From Holothuria scabra (Eukaryota > Echinodermata > Holothuroidea > Aspidochirotida > Holothuriidae), in NCBI GenBank assembly GCA_037179385.1, contig CM074187.1, positions 1,984,001-2,048,000 of the forward strand: a DNA stretch of 64,000 nt. Direction: 5' to 3'. The notes beneath the pieces are model-generated. The model was not told where the DNA came from. It did no database searches and saw only the letters and a program-made list of their open reading frames with translations. The translations under genes were made by a program, and so were the position numbers. Shown in pieces: positions 13,301-22,300 of this stretch (position 1 is the first letter of the stretch; every line of letters starts with the position of its first letter).

Positions 13301-16300
13301 TATTGCCCTCTTAAAACCCTGAATGATCCAAAATATGTGTACAACCCGAAGGAATCATTACTGAATGAACGTAAAGGCCAAATTTCTAAGGTGTTTGGGT
13401 GTATAAGCATGCAAAACCAGGTGAGATAAAAAATCTGTTGAACCTATCTTTATCTAGCTTACAAGATTTTCTAAATAACATTTCCAACGGTTGACCTCCA
13501 GTGACCTTGATGACCTTTGACTTTAACCAAACACAGATCGATTTGAAATCTGTCCTTTCTACCTTAAAATACTGTGTTAAAATGTTTTTCAGTGTTTGAC
13601 CCCTGGTGACCCCAGATGACCCCTTGACCTTCACCAAACATATCCAATTTCATCCTTACACCATAACACATCCACACACCAAGTATGACATCTATCCAAG
13701 TTTCCTACCTTGAAATATCGTGTTGAGAAGGTTTTTAGTTTTTGACCTCTGGTGACCCCAAATGACCTTTGACCTCCACCAAAAACAATATGGCACACCT
13801 TCTCCCTATGAAGAATCTATGTACCAAATCCAAGTTCCATCCAACCTTCCCTTGTTGAGTTAGAGCGTACCGAAGTAAGTGTCACACAAACACACACACA
13901 CACGCGCGCGCGCGGGCCAACCTGGCTACATAGGTTCCTTTGCTACCGCAAGGAACCAAAAATCACACAAAAAAAAATCAAAAACAAGATTAGTAAAAAT
14001 TTATGCAGCCTAGGCCTAAAGCTGGGCTTTTTTTACCAGAAATCGCAATACTCAAACCAAAAACACGGTGCCGTCTTTACTCTATAATAAAAGTCTTTTA
14101 CATGTATGCCCTCACTTTCATCATGGAACTTTTACGTATATAACTCCATGTTACCATACATCTTTCGAAGTTTGAACAAATCAGGCGATTCTTACCAAAA
14201 ATGGAGGCGGATAATAAGGAACATTATGTAGTTCCACGGATGCATCCTTAATAACCGTGTTTATCTATATCTAATATTTCTCAAAATTTTTAAGTTTACA
14301 CTACCAGTCTGATAAGCTAATCGCAGTTTTAAAAGTTTTGAAAATAGTTCCCAGCTTTAAATCATTTACGGAATATTAATACGGAATTTGGACATTTGTA
14401 TGGTGCAAACACTTCTCATACTTACCAATATTTTTGGCTGCTTGAAGCAAGCTGTGTCTCAGGAGTTCTTTCAGCTGATTATTCGTTGAAACTTTCTCAT
14501 CTCCACCACAAACGTTGACGAGAAGTTTTGGTTTGCCGAGCCTCCACCCATCTGTCAGGACATCCAATACTTTCTTTGGGTCAGCGTTGTCACGGAAAAC
14601 AACGTACTGAGATGAACAAGGCGGATATAGTTAAGTTTAATAGCAATAAAATGAATAAAAAGTTTAAAACCAGAAAGCCAAAATGCTTAGTGATTCCTTG
14701 CCATCAAATACCTTACCTGCTTTCAAATTGACAGTGTTTGATAGGTTTTTCTTTACATTTTAGGCACAAATTTTCACAGTTTTACTGCTGGTGACCTCAA
14801 ATGACCTTTGAACTCTACCAAAAACAATAGACTTCTTTCTCTCAACATGACAAATCTATATACCAAATATGAAGAGTGTCTGTCACTCTTATCTGGAGAT
14901 ATCATGTTTACAAGCTATTTTCGAAGTTTTGTCAATTTTACCGATGGTGACCTCAAATGATCTTTGACCTCTACCAAAAGCAATAGGGTTCTTTCTCTCA
15001 ACATGACAAATATATATACCAAATATAAAGAGTATGGGTCACTCCTATCTGAAGATATCATGTTTACAAGCCATTTAGGGTGTTTTCACATTTTTACCGC
15101 TGGTGACCTCAAATGACCTTTGACCTCAACCGAAAACAATAGGGTCCTTCCTCTCAACATGACAAACCTATATACCAAGCATGAGAAGTGTTGGTCACTC
15201 CTACCTGAAGATTTCATGTTTACAAGCCATTTTCGGCGTTTTCGCAATTTTACCGCTGGTGACCTCAAATGACCCTTAACCTCTACCAAAAACAATATGG
15301 TTCTTCTTCTCAACATGACAAATCTATATACCAAGTATGAAAAGTGTCGGTCACTCCTATCTGAAGATATCGTGTTTACAAGCTATTTTCGAAGTTGTCG
15401 CAATTTTACCGCTGGTGACCTCAAATGACCTTTAACCTCTACCAAAAACATAGGGTCCTTCTTCTCAACATGACAAATCTATATACCAAGTATGAAAATT
15501 GTCGGTCACTCCTATCTGAAGATATCGTGTTTACAATCTATTTTCGAATTTGTCGCAATTTTATCGCTGGTGACCTCAAATGACCTTTGACCTCTACTAA
15601 AAACAATAGGGCTCTTCCTCTCAACATGATAAATCTATATACCAAATATGAAAAGTGTAAGACATTCCTATCTTAAGATATCGTGTTTACAAGCAAGTGT
15701 CACAAACACACACACACATACACACACACACGACATCACCATCGCATAGATTCCTTGCCTGCCTACGGCAAGGAATCAAAAATGACAAAGCACCTCTTAA
15801 ATTAGCCCTAGAAATAAAGGCCAACGGTCTTACGTACATCTTTACTAAGGAATGCAATCCGAGTACAGGAACCTACGTCACATATACTCACGGATAATTC
15901 TGGAAATCCAGCTTTCATGAGTGGCCTAAATCACCGCTAAAGGTAAGGTCAGATCCGTAACCAAGAAGGAACAAAAATGATTAAGCCCATGAAATTTTTC
16001 GTTCCCTAGAATGTTTCAAGTTGCCATTGGCTTAATATATTTTAACACACTTAGTCCCCTGAGAAATCCCTGCCTGAAACTAAACATCTTTAGAATTTAA
16101 ACGTGTTTACACAGTGGAGTCAAAATAAATGTTCAATTGCTAAAAAAGTTTTTAGAGTGCATGCTTTCACGTGAACTTTTCTTTGATAAAATTGTAATGT
16201 ATGGACCAAGGTTTCGGTCAATATATTAGGGAGTACCTACGGTAATTTCTAGAAAATTTTCTAGTTGTTGTGTGAATGGATACCGCAAAATTAAGTGTAT

Positions 16301-19300
16301 CAACCATATCATTTTAATACAGCCTCGAAAGGCAGCTTAGCCGGTTCAAATTGTTTGTGTCCTAATAAAACGTGTAAGAACTAAGAAAAAGGAATCACGT
16401 GCCTTTAAGTTTTTACTTATCTCCCCCACCTAAAGATGTTTCCATTAAGTCAGAGTCGACGTTCACCAACTAGAACCTGCTCTGTCGAACCGAAGATATA
16501 ATATTAGCATGGAAATGCTATTTTCATGAAGTAAGAAGTCCCAAAATATCGTCGTCGCTTTAAACATTTAAAAATCACCCACAGTCAGGACTGTAGTCGA
16601 GTCCAACAAGTCCGAGTCCAAGTTCAAAAGCCAAGGTCCGAGTCCAAGTCCAAGTCCAGAGAGCCCGAGTCAAAGTCCAAGTCCGAGTCCAAAAATGTGG
16701 ACCTACAAGAGGCTCATTGAGTTGATATCGATACCTTAATAAAGGTGTTCAAGGGTCACTACCACATGACAATGCTTACAGTTAGCATGACAAGTAAATT
16801 TTCATATCCAATAGTTACGGAACAAGTTCAAAGTTTGAGTTTTGTAGTGTCGGGACTTTTAACGGTTTTGTGCATAATTTGAAAAAGTGTCTAGTCACGA
16901 ATTTTTGATAACCGAATTGATGCGTTAATTACTCAGTCGTAAAACAGTTATTTGCATGTAGGATATGAGGATTATCTAAGTTTGAACATTTGTCATTGAT
17001 ATGTGAAGAAAACTTAACAGGTTTGGAAAAATTTGTTGGATTACACGAACCAACTCAATGAGCCGCTTTAAGTCCGGACTCGAGGTCGAGTCCGGACTCA
17101 GTCTTCCAGCCCTGCCTTTAGTTCTTAGCAGAATATAATGAAGGAAGCTACTACTTTTTCGGTTGAGACCATTTTAGAATAACTTTAAAACGGGGGACTT
17201 CTTTATGAGCGAGAACCATTCCTTTCAAAAGAATTCCTTTGAAATGCAGCCGTATGTGTGGAGCCAAGGTACATCCCTCAAAGGAACACTATGTTGGATG
17301 GAAAAGGATTTAGGTATTCTATTGACGAAAGGAGAATCCCTAGCGGAATCATTAGGTTTTCGTTTTCATACGTAACTATGTATAACCAGGGAGCATGATG
17401 TGTACAGCTTGACGTCTCCACACTGAGATATCTGTACAAGCTTTGAAGTAGGGCGTCCTCTCTAATTAGTGTGGCTGACAAACGAATCAGTATTAGATTC
17501 GTGGTTTGATTATTCGTTTTTGACCCATAATGTGTACAATTTAGTAAGAACAACCGAACTATGAAAGATGATTATTTTAGTGCTTTGCAGGCCTTTGGAT
17601 TGATTGTTCGTTAGCCATGGTGCTCTGATGCTTCTAACTTTCTCCATGCATATTTACTCAGGTAGGACGGACTTGTGGGAACATTTAACTCCTTTTTCTT
17701 CTATGTTACTGTTTATTTCTTAGACGGTATACACGAAATTATCTCAATTCCACAACAGAGGCATATCCCCCATTACTAGCATCTTCTGTGATGGTCACTG
17801 AGATTCGCCCGGCCCGTTACAATATTGTAGCGTGGTTGAAACAAGGGCCTGAGTCGAACCAAGTTTCGATATGTTTTAGGGGTACTTATTATTACCATTA
17901 TGATTTCAGTTCAGTTTTTATTCTCAGTTCCTCCTCAATATGAGGTATAAGAGACATAGGTAATTATAAAAGATACATAACACACAGTTTGTAACAAAAA
18001 GCATTAGGCATCAAGATAAGGGGAAAAAATAAATAAATAAAAGAAATAAAAATAGACGAGAAATTACAAACTTAGAAACCTACAAATAACGTCAGATCAG
18101 GATAAGACACTAAGGAGTGCAATTCGATAATAGGGAATATATACAACAATATAACTCAGAGAGTATTTCAAGCTTCAAATCTGATTGGTAAAGTTCATTG
18201 ATGGGATGTTTTAGAAACTGTGAATTATTTTCCCGCAAAATATACTTAAATTTACTAAGGACTTAATGTTACCTTTTTGGAAAAGCTGTCTCATTTTTAA
18301 GGCACTGGCATTTCTTCTATAGTAGGGCTTAATATAGTTACATCTCTCTACGGATAATTTTGGGCATTCAAAAATGTAATGAAATTCATCCCCTAACTTA
18401 TCCTGAGAACAAAGGGTACAAATTCTATCATTGAACAAAATATTCTGGTATCTTCCAGTTACTGAGGGAATTTTACTATTACTAGAACGAAATCTGCATC
18501 AGTTTATGCAATTAGTAGCTGAGAGGGTAGTGAGGTATTTTTCAAGTTTCAAATCCGTTTTAAATATTCTATAATTGTTACATTGACTTTTATCCTGAAC
18601 TTCGGTGGACCATTCTTGCTGAGAAGTGTCACTTAATCTTAGTTTAACGGGTTTTTTTCTACCAAGGGTAATTTACGGTAGGGATCTCATAGAACCTGCA
18701 ATCGACACATTATTGTCATGGTTGTTCCATACAAATGGCATTCCAACTCTATTAAATATGTCATGTACCTTTTTAATCCAGGGAGAGCTATATACACCTT
18801 TATCATGAAGGATACGCAAGAATGTATACATAAGATGTGCTAACTTGTGATCACTGCTATTGACTATCCTACCCCAAAATTCAACCATTCTTAAATGAAT
18901 TATATCTGCAACCTTGTAACGTCCTAGCTCACCATAAGTCATACAATTTGGGGTACTTTTCTTAACCTTTAAGATCTGTTTAAAAAAATTGAGGTGAAAT
19001 GCTTCCAATTGTTTGACGTCCTCATAACCCCAAGTTTCAAAAATTTGCATTACAGTCCGTCTTTTGGTTCTAAAATTTGAGCAAGTAAATTTGTAATACT
19101 TCCAACAAAAGGTGAACTTGAAGCAAGCACATATGACGTCACATTCTCACATTAATAAACAGCCTTTTGTTTTTCTTTAAACTTAAAATGATTCTTATCT
19201 TAGGTTTTATTCTATACCCTTTTAATAACTGTAGTCTTTGTGAAAATGAAACTCCCTTACTTATGCAGCAGTCAGGAAATGTGGGAAAAGGATCCCGGAT

Positions 19301-22300
19301 ATAAGCTACTTGTTTCAACATAAGTCCATAAAGTAATTCCTGTCCAATCCTAATAAGATTTGTATTTCTATATACAAGTCTAACTGGGCCTCTAGCTCCA
19401 TAATGTGCATAATATGCTAACGCCAATTACCGATGTTTTCTTCTTAGGTTGAGAGTGCAAAATATTAACGTAATTTATAAAAGTTCATTTAAAACTTGAA
19501 AAGTAGAACAGAAGCAATACATTTTCAAAGTAGCTTGATGGTAACCCAGTTACAACATGAAAGATTAAACTTAAAACATAAGTTTCTAAAGGATTAACCT
19601 TTCTTGGTCATGTACTCCAGCAAACTGATGCTAAAATCCGACAGGTAATGCTGACAAAAGAAATAGCTGCATGAGGGTGAGGAGTGTCACATATTTAACA
19701 TGTCATTCCTACTGGAGCGAATGTGTTAAGACGATAAATCAATGAAGCCTAGCTTTTCTACGTCTTCAATACCCTAACTACTATGGTAAATCTTCTCTCT
19801 CCCTATAAGCTCAAAATTACAGCTTTGAAAACGTTTGCCCTATGCTTTTCAAAATTTTTGCCCACGGCCACTGTGTATAATCATAGACTACCCTCCTGTC
19901 ATTCAGTCGTATTGCATCTTACAATCAAGGTAGTTAACCGAACAGTGGCGGAGATATCTTTTGACGTAGGGCTCATATGGGCCACCTTTGGGCCCACCTT
20001 TGGGCCCACCTTTGGGCCCCTTGTGGGGTCCAGAGACAACATCCCGGCGGAGGCTCAGGATGCGAAGCCCGGGGGACGTGAAGCTAATTTGAGGATCAGA
20101 ATGAACCATATAGCTATGTTTATTTTAAAGGCCCTACATCCTTAGTAAACAAACATGGAGAATTGCATCTTCCCCAAGTTTTGTACATGTGTGCAAGTCT
20201 ATTATGCATTGATCTTGTAGGTGATGGCGAAGCTGTTGGGATATGAAGTTAATTTGAACATCAGAATGAATCATACAGCTGTAAGTAAATCTCCTGAATT
20301 CTTATTAAACAAGCATGGAAAAACTGAAATTTTCCCAAGTTTTCAAGTTGTAGGCTACATGCGAGAAGGTCTATGATGCACTGAACTTGTATGTGGGTAG
20401 GCGCGTAATGACACGGGACCTTGGAGGAATAATTTTAACGTTCTAACATATGATTTCCGAATCCTTTTAACTTTCCGTCCTATTTAAGATGAGGATACGC
20501 TTAGCGCTCCAAACGTGGTACTTGCAGTAAGACAATATAACGTCATATCCTTCATTATTTTACTTTGCAAAATGCTTCCAAGTTTCAATGTTGAAAGGAA
20601 ACTAAAGAAACATTATTGTATTGGCGCACAACGTACGGGACAGGTTGACATGTCGTTCGTGATGCAAAAGTACCCTGAAAAAATTTCGGTATTCCCCATC
20701 TATGTGTAACAGAAGTCATGTGACTCAATGTGTTTGCCTACTCAGCGGACGTGTTTATCGCTCCTGCGCCTTTCCGTACTAAGACACACTCCTAATACCA
20801 ACTCATGTCGTAGAACCTGTTTGTATTTTTCTCTGCGAATCAATAGCTTGGGTTCCATGTGATACCCATACCAATTGTAAAATAGTTGCACTCATGTTGA
20901 GTATATATTTCGCAGAGAGTACGATTGTGGGTGGAGGGGAGATTTCGTAGATTTAGCGTTCAAGGAATGTGTTCGCGAATAGATGTTTATTTTGTAACAC
21001 CAGAATAACCGATTTTTGCATCAATATTTAAACATTAAAAAAGTATATTAACAGTTGTCATTAAAACGATAAACAGATGCCATTTCAGACTCTATAGGTT
21101 TCAAACCTCAACAATATTTCAGCAACAGCGTTGCCCTTCTCAAGTTCAAACACACACTACAAAATGCTTCATGTAAGGTTGTACAAGCAGTATATAAGAA
21201 AGCATTAAAATCTTTTAGTTTACTAGTAACAATGAGATTACTGATGCATGGATATGGTCAAGGGTGTAAGATAGAAAAGGCAATTATGCCCTCAATGGCC
21301 TTTGAAATCTTGCCTTTTGCCGTTGGCTTTTCAAATCTTGCCACTCATCCCTTCTGTTCATCACAGGTCTCACAACTCTAATATGTTCGGCCTCACTGAC
21401 CTGACGTAACATAGCATCATTTTCAAACCTTTGGACAATTTTCACCTGAATACCATGATGGTATCCTCCATGGCTCTCAGCAATGTGCAGATGGACCTAC
21501 TGACTTTTTTTATTGTCTTAAGTATAGTTCCCTGTGTTCATTAAACCTTTCACCTACTTCTTGATGTTTCACCAATGTACATCCCCTGGGGTTTGTTACG
21601 ACACTCCTTACCAAATATCTTGTACACAACATTATGGACCTTACAATCTACATTGCTATCAGTAAACATGCATAGTTTGCAACTATTTTCACCACATTTC
21701 TTTCTCCTGAAGGGGTTGGACTTCACCAGGGTCTGTTTGAGGGTACGGCCTCTTCTTTCAACCACTTTTATCTTAAGGTTGCATGTCTTTAGAACTTTCC
21801 TAATATCTTTGGCCATGCTACCCCCAGGGGTGGCATCAACAAACATAACTGTATCATCACCACTTCACCTATACCATGTTTTCTTTTTCATTTGTTTTTC
21901 TCTTTCTCTTTCTTTCCTATTCCAATTCTTAGATCTGTACATTGGCTCTCTTCCATCCCTATCCTTCTTCACCATCTCCACGTATTTCTTCCTTGCCCTA
22001 ACATAAACTTCCTTTCTCTCATAACTACTGTACCCACTGTTTTGCATTCTATCAAGGTAAAACTGCATGTGACTTTTCTTCTCAACCTCATCTAACATTT
22101 GCGAGTCGTTCCACATGACCCTAACCATATCAGACAGCCACTAAAATATTGATTTTGTTTTTCATTTCAAGTGCTGAATTCCTATGAATTAGCTGTGTAA
22201 AGCTAATCTCTTTTCTGTAATATGAGTGCAGTATCTTTTTTTGTTTGCTTTTCACTGGTAGTTCTGGTACCCAACCATGCACACAGGTCTAATATTGGTA

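Noticed and set aside
19139..19426. 95-codon minus-strand ORF upstream of the LINE tail
   Set aside because: It does not match the RT region expected there and has no other recognised domain.
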